In this document: positions 1 to 7,895 of the stretch, piece by piece
How positions within the stretch are numbered: position 1 is the first letter of the stretch
Layout of the letters: every line of letters begins with the position of its first letter
Source: Pseudomonas gregormendelii
Lineage (GTDB): Bacteria; Pseudomonadota; Gammaproteobacteria; Pseudomonadales; Pseudomonadaceae
Direction of reading: 5' to 3'
DNA length: 41,556 bases
Assembly (NCBI RefSeq): GCF_017114825.1
Contig: NZ_JADEVO010000046.1
Location: forward strand, 1-41,556
Notes under the pieces: model-generated
What the model was told of the DNA's origin: nothing
The model's input: the letters and a program-made list of their open reading frames with translations, nothing else
The model's database searches: none
Position numbers and translations under genes: made by a program

Positions 1-42
1 GTAGAGGTACACTTTTTCAACGCTGGCATTGGGACGCATCAT
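1..42 (-). CDS. tnpB: IS66-family accessory protein TnpB, N-terminal fragment (runs off the window)
   Basis: Only the first 14 codons are inside the window, reading MMRPNASVEKVYLY. This matches the usual start of Pseudomonas IS66 TnpB proteins (MMRPDAxVxKVYLY), an accessory protein needed for IS66 transposition. A good ribosome site, CAGGAG, sits 9 bases before the double ATG. The rest of the insertion sequence lies to the left. The call rests on a short stretch, so it is moderate. It marks the left of the window as mobile DNA inside or beside the integrative element. Confidence 0.6.
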   Translation of the reverse strand, partial: MMRPNASVEKVYLY

Positions 43-773
43 GGTGATGGGCTCCTGAAGAAAATCGGGAGCACAGCATCAGCCGTCAGCTATCCGCTTG
101 GAATGTGGGGTTCACGGAGCGGATACCCTGTTTCGGGGGGGATCGGCTATTGACGCTGCTCATTCATGGGTGAGTGATTGGCTGATGCCATCTCACGTCG
201 GTGACACCAAATCGCGCCGCAAACTCAACAACGGCTGAGTAGCGCCCATCCCAATTCGACGATCCTTCTCGTATAACAGCGCCTGAGTTAAGCAGCGCGT
301 AACACACGGCGTAGTGCGGACAAAGATAGTTGAAAAGTGCTCGAACACCCTGTGTTGACTCTGGAAGGTGTAGCAAATCGTAAAGCCCATGACGCATCCC
401 CAGCACACAAAGGTAATTGACTATCGGCTCTGAGGATTGTCACTGGGCAACAACTCAAAGGACAAAAAAAAGTCACCGCTTATTGGGATGCCGCCTATGC
501 TCGTTTTCTATGACATCAACCCGCCCATCAGGGCAAAGTCCGATTATCGACAATGAGCCTGAGCTCCCATTTCGGTAGGCAGGCGTGGAGTAGGCACGAG
601 GTATCGAAATTTCTGCCGGTACCACCACCCCTCCTGAGTAGTCGCACCATCTGGGATCACGGAGTTGACGAACATCGTGGAACCAGCGGGCAACCGGCAG
701 GGTTGCCATTAGGTCTGGGGGTAGTCACTGACCGACGTGGCGCTATCTCCACATCAATTTAATCGGCGATATG
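43..773. other. Decayed intergenic stretch between an IS66 end and the AAA ATPase gene
   Basis: No gene here can be called with confidence. Positions 43-130 are probably the outer end of the IS66 element. They include an 8-bp inverted repeat, TATCCGCT at 91-98 and AGCGGATA at 118-125. From about 130 to 710, short minus-strand frames follow one another (473-709, then 288-476 and 164-406) and stop codons interrupt plausible protein sequence in each. This looks like one or two genes broken by frameshifts. I could not assign a family to any of the pieces. Confidence 0.4.
164..406 (-). pseudogene. Possible remnant of an unknown protein (80 codons)
   Basis: This frame reads like real protein, with the ordered hydrophobic stretches RALFNYL and YAVCYALLNSG, and ends HQPITHP. 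Its start would be GTG with no ribosome site. The open frame continues upstream for about 12 codons to a TGA. A neighbouring frame just before it (SFELLPSDNPQS) also reads like protein, so a frameshift near 430 may have split one gene. I recognise no family. It could equally be chance coding, and confidence is low. Confidence 0.25.
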
Positions 774-1976
774 TCACAAATACTCTTTTTGCCGTCTAAT
801 GAATTGTCCCAGCAAAGGGACTGCAAAGGAGTATTTACCATGTCGGTTTTTATAAATCAGACCAGACTCTGCCAAACTCGACAGCATTTGATTAACGTGA
901 CTGCTTCCGAAAGGTTTTTCTATTACCTCTTTGGACTTCATTGTCACATCCTGTACGGAGAACTCACCATCGCAGTGATCAAGCTCCGCAATTACTCCGA
1001 GTAGTTCTCGCTGCCGATCGGTTGCTCTCGCCCAACGTCCCACAAAGAAGTCGCTATCCAGCTTGCGAAGAATTTCATCTGCGGGCACCCCAGGGTTTTT
1101 ACCATTGCCAATTTGCTGTATGAAGACGTCATAGACTTCCCTACATATAAATTGCACAAAATAAGGATATCCTCCAGATAGAGAGGCGATTTGTTGCATA
1201 GAAGATTTTGACAGCTTAATTGGGTAGTCCTTAAGAGGGATGCTTATGGCGTCGTGTACAGCTTGTTCGCTCAGCTTGTCGAGCATCACAACCCGGAACA
1301 TCCGCTCTGCATAAGTCCGTGCTTCTACGAGCTTTGGAAACAGAGTCGGTAAGCCTGTCAATGCGAGCATGAACGGAACTCCCTTACGCTGGATAGACTG
1401 GAAAACATCTAATAGCATAGAAAGTGGAAACTGGTCTTTCTGCGCATGATCCGATAAGTTTTGAGCCTCGTCATAGGCAAAAATTATCCCAGCAACGCCT
1501 AGATTCTTGATGGAGTTCCAGACAATTTCTAAGACGCGTTTCACCTTGTCTTCTACAAGGCCAGGGGTCGTCTCATATATATTTTGAAGGGTTTGATAGT
1601 TTAATGTTTGATCTACGGTTGATTCAGTTCTGGAAAAACCTATGCCTTCGGAAACTTGAAACTCTCCAACCTTTACAGCAGAAGTCACAACAGAGAGGTC
1701 CGTTAGCAAGCGAGTAGCGATGCTCCCTTCATTCAGGCTTGCGCTTTCGGATAGATCAGTACCAACCCACAACCATTTTCCTTGCTGCGCCATGGGTTTA
1801 AAAGTTTCGAGTAACACCGTCTTCCCAGTACCCCTCAGTCCTGTTAGGACTAAATTCTCGAGAATCGTTCGTTGCTGTAGAAGGCGCGCGAATTCCTTTT
1901 TTTCATCCTCCCGACCTGCGAGGTAGGGAGGCATATGCCCCGCGCCTGGCTTGAAAGGGTTTTGAAGTGCGGCCAT
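774..1976 (-). CDS. Orphan AAA/STAND-like ATP-binding protein
   Basis: This 400-aa protein has a Walker A motif GLRGTGKT at residues 46-53 and a Walker B-type motif, IIFAYDEAQ, ending near residue 171. The arrangement fits the AAA_16/Orc1-Cdc6-like ATPases: an N-terminal NTPase followed by a C-terminal winged-helix-like region (about 310-395, ending in MLSSLAESGLIYKNRHGKYSF). Such proteins couple ATP binding to DNA or partner binding. There is no signal peptide or membrane segment. It is the last intact gene before the decayed end of the element and has no partner gene beside it. Element-borne ATPases of this type often serve in phage defence or element maintenance, but its role here is inference. 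Confidence 0.75.
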   Translation of the reverse strand: MAALQNPFKPGAGHMPPYLAGREDEKKEFARLLQQRTILENLVLTGLRGTGKTVLLETFKPMAQQGKWLWVGTDLSESASLNEGSIATRLLTDLSVVTSAVKVGEFQVSEGIGFSRTESTVDQTLNYQTLQNIYETTPGLVEDKVKRVLEIVWNSIKNLGVAGIIFAYDEAQNLSDHAQKDQFPLSMLLDVFQSIQRKGVPFMLALTGLPTLFPKLVEARTYAERMFRVVMLDKLSEQAVHDAISIPLKDYPIKLSKSSMQQIASLSGGYPYFVQFICREVYDVFIQQIGNGKNPGVPADEILRKLDSDFFVGRWARATDRQRELLGVIAELDHCDGEFSVQDVTMKSKEVIEKPFGSSHVNQMLSSLAESGLIYKNRHGKYSFAVPLLGQFIRRQKEYL

Positions 1977-2207
1977 GATTAGCTCCAGCTATAAACTTAG
2001 TAAGAATGCTAAATTTACACTCAGGGCTGGAAATGTCAAATACCGTCTAGCGGGGTTTTGACGTTTCTAATAGCTTTTCGCTTGCCATGATGAGGTATTA
2101 GACGGGTTTGACGCCTTTATCACCCGCTACAGTTCGGCTCGGTCACACAGCATGGCTGAACAGTGAGGATTCTCTCTCGGGATCTACAGCCGCACTACCC
2201 TGAAGAA

Positions 2208-2447
2208 TCACCGCTGCTCTGCGCCTTTGGCAAGCGCCCGCCTGCCATCCTTGGTTAGCTGGTCGAGTGCCTGGCTCTCGAATGCTTCGGCCATAGCGGT
2301 GGCCTTCCTGATAAACAGCAGCGCCAGCTCGGGCGGAAACCCGCGTGCAAATCTGTTGGCGGTACTCGTTGCCAAATGCGTACCAAACAGCGTGCTGATG
2401 CACAGGAGGGAAAGGTTTGAAACCACTGCCGCTATTACCTTTCGCAT
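2208..2447 (-). CDS. Small hypothetical protein with a hydrophobic N-terminus
   Basis: From the ATG at 2447 this encodes 79 aa. The N-terminus (MRKVIAAVVSNLSLLCIST) looks like a signal peptide or membrane anchor. The rest is helical and rich in Ala, Glu and Lys (AMAEAFESQALDQLTKDG). An upstream TTG at 2456 would add three residues. The ribosome site is weak. The plus-strand frame over the same bases is likely its shadow. I recognise no family, and the gene could be spurious. Confidence 0.35.
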   Translation of the reverse strand: MRKVIAAVVSNLSLLCISTLFGTHLATSTANRFARGFPPELALLFIRKATAMAEAFESQALDQLTKDGRRALAKGAEQR

Positions 2448-2648
2448 AATTATCAAAAGTTAACAGCTTGCGGACACAGAGATAGGCCAGTTGCGAGCAG
2501 TAAATTCAGGCGTTTTGCCAAAAAATTGATGCGTTTTAACCTCGCTTTTGACGCGGTGTAGCTTGCTAACGTTAACAACCTGTTCGTCGTTCTTTGGCAT
2601 CACATTCTGTGAGTGAGAACAGCTCTCTCACTGGCGTACAAATCGATG

Positions 2649-3296
2649 CTACTCAGCAAATAGGGCTTGCTGAACAGATGCGGCAACCTGCTGGGCCGTG
2701 AATATGGGGTATTCGTATTCAATGAGGGCTTTTTCACGCTTCTTGCTCAGAATTCTTGATTCTACGGAGCTGGACAGCTCGTTAATAAGTCGCTCCAGCT
2801 TTCCACCTCCTCGCATTGATTCAAAAGCGCTTCCGTGATGCTTTCGGACAACTGCCAGTGAATCGCTCAACTCGACAGAAATGTCTGCCACCTTACCCAG
2901 CAATACACGGTCCATGCTCGCACCTTCCACGGCGATAGCTGTTACTGCCGCTAGGCCAGAAAGATATTTGTCGTTGTAGCTGGTCAGGACGCCCTTTAAC
3001 ACGCCTGTGATCATGGCCTGATTGCCTTCCTCTGGCGCTAGGCCAATGTCATCGGTGCGGCCTAGCAGGTAGTCCGTGGTGACGCAGTAAAGGTCTGCGA
3101 ATCGTAAAGTGATCTTCAGGCTAGGTGCGCGTCTTCCGTTCTCGAAAAGGCTGATCATCGTCAGGTTGGTGTAGCCAAGGCGGTCTGCCACCGCAGCCAT
3201 TGTAAAACCTGCCGCATGGCGCGCTCTCTTAAGGCGCTTGGCGACAATATCCCGCAAGGTTTGATCTTCCTCTTTGACGCGGTTCGATATGGTCAT
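2649..3296 (-). CDS. XRE-family helix-turn-helix regulator
   Basis: This 215-aa protein has an N-terminal Cro/C1-type HTH at about residues 17-72. The motif runs RLKRARHAAGFTMAAVADRLG, then ISLFENGRRAPSL and ADLYCVTTDYLLGR, as in phage and island repressors that recognise operator palindromes. The remaining 140 residues are mostly helical and probably dimerise. I see no peptidase motif of the self-cleaving LexA/CI type. The gene lies between the AAA ATPase and a divergent secreted-protein gene. The 340-bp divergent gap holds palindromes that could be its operators. It may control the element's left-hand genes. Confidence 0.85.
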   Translation of the reverse strand: MTISNRVKEEDQTLRDIVAKRLKRARHAAGFTMAAVADRLGYTNLTMISLFENGRRAPSLKITLRFADLYCVTTDYLLGRTDDIGLAPEEGNQAMITGVLKGVLTSYNDKYLSGLAAVTAIAVEGASMDRVLLGKVADISVELSDSLAVVRKHHGSAFESMRGGGKLERLINELSSSVESRILSKKREKALIEYEYPIFTAQQVAASVQQALFAE

Positions 3297-3635
3297 GCTC
3301 TGCTCTCTTATCGGGTATGAAGGGGCCAGGCTTCAAGAGCTATCTTGATTCTCCAAACGGCCCTCGGCAAGGCATCAGTCCGCTACGTTGAGTGGCTGAT
3401 GTGAGATAGCCACTTTGACACGTTGCACATTTCGCAGATTGATCAACGAACACCGATCCGGTGTAGTTCCTAGGCCCCCAAGGCCTACGGGCCTCGAAGC
3501 AACTAGCTTCCGCTGTTTCCTCATGGATTTGTGCAACTTACGCTGCCAGCCGATACCTAGGCTCACCGTTTCCACATGAGCAATCTCAAAGTGATATCGT
3601 TGGGAATTCGACGAATGACATTAAGGATTGATGCT
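3297..3635. promoter_or_regulatory. Divergent gap between the XRE regulator and the LprI-like gene, with candidate operator palindromes
   Basis: The gap lies between two divergent genes and has no convincing gene of its own. It contains a perfect palindrome, ACACCG-ATC-CGGTGT, at 3450-3464. At 3471-3487 there is a second inverted repeat, TAGGCC-CCCAA-GGCCTA. A looser hairpin (CATCAG ... CTGATG) lies near 3374-3401. The first is the size of an XRE-family operator. A link to the adjacent regulator is inference. Confidence 0.4.
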
Positions 3636-4391
3636 ATGTTCAAAAAGATTTTCCTGCCAATGGCTTTGCTTGCGCCTGCTTTCGTCCAGGCGAACGAAAT
3701 AAGCACGTATGTTCAGGAGAATGTCGCCGGTGTATACCGCGTCAATGTCTACGGTCTTAATCAGCAGCCAGGGCCAATACGTCTAGGTTATGCGGACGGT
3801 GACAGGCTGGCGATGGATCTATGGGGCAAAAAAAAGTTTATGCAGATCCACAGCGTGGATGCCGACGTTGGCGCGGTTAATTTGGTGGACGGCAAGGGGG
3901 ATCTCTCGACGCTTTCCATGCAGTACGGCAACGGTAGCATGACCTTGGAAAACGGCGTGGAGCTGCACCTGAGCATTCTTCGCAGGCTCACGGACATAGA
4001 CAAGGCGGCTCTACGGAAAGACACTCCCCCCGTCGCGGCCCTCATTACAAAAACCGTTTTGGCACCCGCTGAATTAGCATTGGCCGACAAGGCTCCTACT
4101 ACTCACCCGATGCCGGTAGGCCCCATCAAGGCAAGTTTCGACTGTACCAAAGCATCGACGGCAGTAGAGGGGATGATTTGTGGCAACGCCGAACTAGCCG
4201 CACTCGATGTACGGCTTGCCGCCGCATACAAAGCATTGCGTAACGATGCCCAAGACAAAGCGGCCTTGAAACAAGAGCAAGTTGCTTGGATCAAACAACG
4301 TAACGCATGCCGCGTAGCCGACTGCCTCATTACCATCTATAGCGAACGCGCAGAGGCGATGGAAAGCGCACTTGCTCATAATGCTCACTAA
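3636..4391 (+). CDS. Secreted protein with a C-terminal LprI/DUF1311-like domain
   Basis: The ATG at 3636 is chosen because AAGGA lies 8 bases before it and it begins a clear signal peptide (MFKKIFLPMALLAPAFVQA, cleaved after AQA-like VQA). An in-frame ATG at 3576 has no such support. The mature protein is about 230 aa. Its last 75 residues carry the LprI/DUF1311 pattern: FDCTKASTAVEGMICGNAEL, LDVRLAAAYKAL, then EQVAWIKQRNACRVADCL, with four cysteines fit for two disulfides. LprI-type domains are found in lysozyme-inhibitor-like envelope proteins. The N-terminal half is unrecognised. It probably acts in the periplasm. It appears to be cargo of the element. Confidence 0.75.
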   Translation: MFKKIFLPMALLAPAFVQANEISTYVQENVAGVYRVNVYGLNQQPGPIRLGYADGDRLAMDLWGKKKFMQIHSVDADVGAVNLVDGKGDLSTLSMQYGNGSMTLENGVELHLSILRRLTDIDKAALRKDTPPVAALITKTVLAPAELALADKAPTTHPMPVGPIKASFDCTKASTAVEGMICGNAELAALDVRLAAAYKALRNDAQDKAALKQEQVAWIKQRNACRVADCLITIYSERAEAMESALAHNAH

Positions 4392-4497
4392 TAAAACGCC
4401 ATGGTCGGTTTGTCAGCGCCAGCGATGATTGGCGGGATGTGATCTAGCAGGCCAGACAGCAGGGTTCATAACGTCACCTGGCCCGGATTTTTGATAA

Positions 4498-4827
4498 TCA
4501 CATGTTCCTGTAATTCAAAAAACACCGGCAACAGCGGCAACAGTGGCAACAGCCCCGGAATACGCGGGCTCCAGCCGTTTCAGATGTTGCCAATCTGTTG
4601 CCGCACGTGTTTTTTGTGGCAACGGTGATAACAAAAAACCGCAGGAGGAAAGCTCCCTTATATTGAAACGTAGGTGTGTTGCCAGTTGTTGCCACTTTTT
4701 TTATAGGGTGGCAACGGCTAAGAGGCCTGCCCTGCAAGGCCGTTGCCACTGTTGCCACTGTTGCCACCAATTCTAGGTTCCTATGAACTTGGGCATTCTG
4801 GGTGAGTGGTGTTTGAGTGACGTTCAT
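4498..4827 (-). CDS. Questionable ORF overlapping the repeat array, coupled to the DUF927 gene
   Basis: The ATG at 4827 overlaps the DUF927 stop codon as ATGA, the same arrangement used by most genes in this operon, so translation is possible. However, most of its 109 residues are read out of the GTTGCC repeats (VATVATVAT near the start, CCHCCRCCRCF near the end). Its composition is odd and no domain is visible. I think the DNA repeats are the functional part and the frame is probably fortuitous, though a small Cys/His-rich protein cannot be excluded. Confidence 0.25.
   Translation of the reverse strand: MNVTQTPLTQNAQVHRNLELVATVATVATALQGRPLSRCHPIKKVATTGNTPTFQYKGAFLLRFFVITVATKNTCGNRLATSETAGARVFRGCCHCCRCCRCFLNYRNM
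4527..4767. repeat. Iteron-like array of twelve GTTGCC repeats; candidate replication origin
   Basis: Twelve copies of GTTGCC(A) or its complement lie within 240 bp. Three tandem copies at a 9-bp period (4527, 4536, 4545) read in the minus sense. Two internal modules each have two plus copies and one minus copy (4586, 4597, 4617; and 4678, 4688, 4709). Three tandem plus copies, also at 9-bp period, follow (4742, 4751, 4760). The outer triplets form a large inverted repeat, and the two modules are direct repeats about 92 bp apart. The array begins 57 bp from the end of the DUF927 gene. In P4-type satellites the replication protein binds comparable short iterons. The origin role is inference. 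Confidence 0.6.
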
Positions 4828-6707
4828 GCGCCGCCACCTTCCATGTCCAATGCTTCTTGATCGACGACATGCAGGCGAGCTTGCCCGCCACCAGGTAGCC
4901 GGTAGTTTTTTGTATTCCGCCCGATATCGCGGCGCCCCAGAGCGCCAGCCCCCTCTAGTGCCTTGATAACACGATTAAATCCATACCCGTGCGCGGCCTC
5001 GATCAGTGCGGGTTTGTTGAACAGGTACAGTCGCTTCCCCATTGATAACTCCCAGAATCCGGCCCGGTTATGTACCTTGGTGTCGGGGGTCTGGTCGTTC
5101 ACGTTGGTGAATCGGCTATCACCGTGCTTGGCGATGAAGTCGCTAACGCTAGACAGGATTTGCCTGTCTTCGGCATTGCCACTGCCCACACGACTTAACC
5201 ACTCGCCATAGAGCAACTGGCAGTCAGCTATGGCGCTACCCTGCGCCCAAGGCAGCAGGCTGTAGGTGATAGCCATTTCCCCAGCCAGGGCAATGACGGC
5301 GAAGCGATCCGCAACACGCCCCGCCTGAGCGTTGTCCTCGATGAAGCTGGCGCGTATACGGGCGAAGTCTTCCAGCAGGCCGGGACGGTCATCACTGGCA
5401 AGTAGCTTTTCCACGAATGCTGGCCCGATGTGGCCATGGTGGGTGCCAACAGCAACGGTCAGCAGTCGGTGGAAGTCCGCGCCCGCCAGGCCGTGCAATT
5501 CGTCGAAGGCGCGGTGGGTGCGAGTACCGGCGTTCACGTCCACCATGCGAAGTTCAGCGCCAGCATGGGCCGCATTACCGCCGATGGACGCGTGTTCAGA
5601 CAGGGAGCGCTCGCCACTCGACAGCGCCAGCAGACGCCACGACAGCTTGGCCCGACCTTCACGCTCACGGGTCATGGTGCCTTTACCCTGGCCGTTGGCG
5701 AGCGAGTAGGCCATTTCCTGTACGCGCTTGGGGTCGGCGCGCTTGATTTCGTCCAGAGGGAGCATGGTGTCATTGCGGCTCGATGCCTCGATTTCCAAAC
5801 CGCCTTTGGTCATGTCCCAACTGGCGGCAAAGATTCCAGGGTCGCCCCATACCGAGGAACCAATCAGTTGTGCCAGCGATTTGCCGCTAGAACTGTCGCC
5901 CACCAGGTGAACGCCACCACCCAACACACCAACCAGACTCAGCAGCGGGCCAGCCAGCGCGCAGCCAATCGCCAGCGTCAGTACCGGGTTGCCTTCGCAC
6001 TTGGCCGCGACTTCAGTTTTCCAGCCCTCCAGATCTCCGCGCAGGCTGAATAGGTTCTGTCCCTTGCCGCTGGCCTGATAACGCACCTTGTCGCTACCGA
6101 TGGTGCGGCCAGGCAGTACAAAGGCGCCCGACTCATGCCAGCCCGGTCGGCAAGTGGTGGCGAACACCTCGGCGGGGCGCTGCTCAAGTAAGTACTCCAT
6201 GAATGCGCCACGCTTTTTCAGCGCGATGATTACGCCCATGCCGAACAGTTGGCGCCTGGCATCCTCGCCACTACCGCCGAACACCTCCATGGGGATGATC
6301 CATTCCTTGATGCCGCTTTCTGTCACCAGTCGCAGTAGACGGCCTTCGCTACCATCGTCGCTATTGGTCGTCCGGGCCACTACGGTCACGGGGCTGGCGA
6401 TCCACTCGTCAGTGATTGGGCGGTCTGTTTTGTCGTCGTCGGTCTCATCATCGGCGGCGGTGCGTTTAAAGCCGTGCCAATACACACCGGGTCGCAGCTT
6501 GCGGCCTTTCTCATTGGTAACCCAGTGTTCATACACGCACCAGCAAGGTCGCTCAGGAGGCCTAATCGTCGGGATTTCACACGTCAGAAACTTGGCCGAG
6601 ACCTTTGACGCTTGGCTTGCGGTAGTTTTTGCCGTGTTGGCCCCGTCAGTCGCCCCTGCCGTGCCTCCTAGGTCAATCGTCTGGCTGGCTACGTTATTCG
6701 TTGGCAT
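4824..6707 (-). CDS. DUF927-domain ATPase, probable replicative helicase of the element
   Basis: This 627-aa protein has an acidic, low-complexity segment near residues 80-100. A DUF927 core follows, with Walker A GDSSSGKS at about 270-277 and Walker B MLPLDEIKR at about 315-323. DUF927 proteins are superfamily-3-like or RecA-like ATPases found beside Toprim primases in satellites and islands, where they are thought to unwind the origin. The start overlaps the primase gene end by 14 bp, so the two are probably made together. Full length and both ATPase motifs suggest it is intact. The adjacent repeat array is its likely target. Confidence 0.85.
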   Translation of the reverse strand: MPTNNVASQTIDLGGTAGATDGANTAKTTASQASKVSAKFLTCEIPTIRPPERPCWCVYEHWVTNEKGRKLRPGVYWHGFKRTAADDETDDDKTDRPITDEWIASPVTVVARTTNSDDGSEGRLLRLVTESGIKEWIIPMEVFGGSGEDARRQLFGMGVIIALKKRGAFMEYLLEQRPAEVFATTCRPGWHESGAFVLPGRTIGSDKVRYQASGKGQNLFSLRGDLEGWKTEVAAKCEGNPVLTLAIGCALAGPLLSLVGVLGGGVHLVGDSSSGKSLAQLIGSSVWGDPGIFAASWDMTKGGLEIEASSRNDTMLPLDEIKRADPKRVQEMAYSLANGQGKGTMTREREGRAKLSWRLLALSSGERSLSEHASIGGNAAHAGAELRMVDVNAGTRTHRAFDELHGLAGADFHRLLTVAVGTHHGHIGPAFVEKLLASDDRPGLLEDFARIRASFIEDNAQAGRVADRFAVIALAGEMAITYSLLPWAQGSAIADCQLLYGEWLSRVGSGNAEDRQILSSVSDFIAKHGDSRFTNVNDQTPDTKVHNRAGFWELSMGKRLYLFNKPALIEAAHGYGFNRVIKALEGAGALGRRDIGRNTKNYRLPGGGQARLHVVDQEALDMEGGGA

Positions 6708-7572
6708 GGTCGGCTTCCCAGCGGTATAGATCGTTGAAGTCCGTCAGGGTGTCGGGCGCACTGTTCGGCCAGTCGGGAAACGCCACTAATCCACCCACTG
6801 CAATGGCGGCGGCATTGGCGGCGGTGCGTCCGGGATTGCCCTCGGTGCACCGGTCGTCGTCGCCCGCAATGATAATTTCGATGTTGTGGTGTTCGGCTTT
6901 AAGCACCAGCGCCACTGGTTTTAGGTTCCCGGCATTCATGGCGCACGCGACGGTGTAGCCGTTTTCGTGAAGCGTTGCGCCCGTGGCTAGCCCCTCACAA
7001 ATGACCAGCGGGTTACCTGGTGTGATGCGACCCAGCGGTGAATAGGTGCCCTTGATCCGGCCACCGAACAGGAAGCGCTTACCACCGTCCGGAGCGATCC
7101 GTTGCAGGTTGGCCAGCACGCCATCGGCATACAGCGGCACCAGCAATTCGTCACCACGCTGGCGCAGACCGTGGGGCCGTACACTTTTGGCAATCAGGTA
7201 CGGGTGATCGGGATCGGCACGGTGCGCATCACGCCACCAGCGTTGAGCAAGGTTCAAGGCCTTGAGCTGGCGCCGCTGTTGCTCGGCTTCGCGCTGGCGC
7301 CGTGCCTGCTCGATCCGCTGGCGCACCTGCTCGGCTTCCCGATAATCGACGGGCTCTCGACTGCTCCAAACGCGGGAACCATTCGTTTTCCAACTGCCGA
7401 ACGCACCGGACGCGATGCCGTCCAGGTACAGCACGTACCAGCCGTTAAGCGTACCGGCCTTGTCGTCAGGCACGCGGAAACGATGAATCGCACCGTCAGG
7501 CACGGGAAGCCAATCAAGCGGGCCATAGACCGACTGGAGCGCGTCACGGAAAAGGATCGTCGCGTCTATCAT
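6694..7572 (-). CDS. Toprim-domain primase-like protein
   Basis: This 292-aa protein has a Toprim domain with the catalytic glutamate in VICEGLATG (CEG at 192-194) and the acidic motif IIIAGDDD (about 233-240). The long Arg/Gln-rich helix at residues 80-105 is probably coiled coil. Before Toprim lies the HPYLIAKSV/PLYADG pattern of P4- and phage-type primases. No N-terminal zinc finger of the DnaG type is visible. It would make RNA primers at the element's origin, with the DUF927 ATPase as helicase. The start overlaps the 92-aa gene before it by 4 bp (ATGA). The first 14 codons are partly duplicated at 7943. Confidence 0.85.
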   Translation of the reverse strand: MIDATILFRDALQSVYGPLDWLPVPDGAIHRFRVPDDKAGTLNGWYVLYLDGIASGAFGSWKTNGSRVWSSREPVDYREAEQVRQRIEQARRQREAEQQRRQLKALNLAQRWWRDAHRADPDHPYLIAKSVRPHGLRQRGDELLVPLYADGVLANLQRIAPDGGKRFLFGGRIKGTYSPLGRITPGNPLVICEGLATGATLHENGYTVACAMNAGNLKPVALVLKAEHHNIEIIIAGDDDRCTEGNPGRTAANAAAIAVGGLVAFPDWPNSAPDTLTDFNDLYRWEADHANE

Positions 7573-7847
7573 GCGGCCTCTTTGGCAGCGCCAGCAAAGA
7601 CCCGACAGATCCGGCCATTATTCACGGCGTGCCAGTAGGTCAGATCGTCCAGTGAATCAATTAGGCAGGCCGTCACTAAGGCATTAGAGCTACGCATAAC
7701 TACGCGGGCGCACTCGACGTCGGCTTCGGTTAGGAACGGCCCTATCAGCGCCCTGGGAGCTTTCGGATGGGTCACATAAAACAGCTCGGTGACTTTCTTC
7801 GGGCAAGCCTTCGGCGTTCCCGCTTTTTTGCAGGTTGTTTTGATCAT
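7569..7847 (-). CDS. Hypothetical 92-aa protein inserted in the replication operon
   Basis: It starts with a Lys/Cys-rich segment (MIKTTCKKAGTPKACPKK). A compact domain follows (LFYVTHPKAPRALIGPFLTEADVECARVVM), and it ends in GAAKEAA. Its stop overlaps the primase ATG as ATGA. A weak CGGA-type ribosome site precedes the ATG. I recognise no family. It sits between a vestigial primase start at 7943 and the true primase start at 7572, so it appears to be an inserted or recombined segment of the operon. It may be a cargo or accessory gene. Confidence 0.6.
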   Translation of the reverse strand: MIKTTCKKAGTPKACPKKVTELFYVTHPKAPRALIGPFLTEADVECARVVMRSSNALVTACLIDSLDDLTYWHAVNNGRICRVFAGAAKEAA

Positions 7848-7895
7848 TGTGGTTATTCCGTTACGAGGCTCTCGGTGCTACTCGCTCCAGAGCCG

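Noticed and set aside
553..762. 69-codon plus-strand frame near the left edge
   Set aside because: No family, no ribosome site, and it overlaps decayed minus-strand coding pieces.
2227..2463. 78-codon plus-strand frame opposite the small hypothetical gene
   Set aside because: Composition typical of an antisense shadow; the minus frame is more protein-like.
3375..3575. 66-codon minus-strand frame in the XRE-LprI gap
   Set aside because: No ribosome site, low protein-like character, and it lies over palindromes.
4527..4767. CRISPR array
   Set aside because: Repeats are 7-9 bp, in both orientations and partly without spacers; no cas genes.
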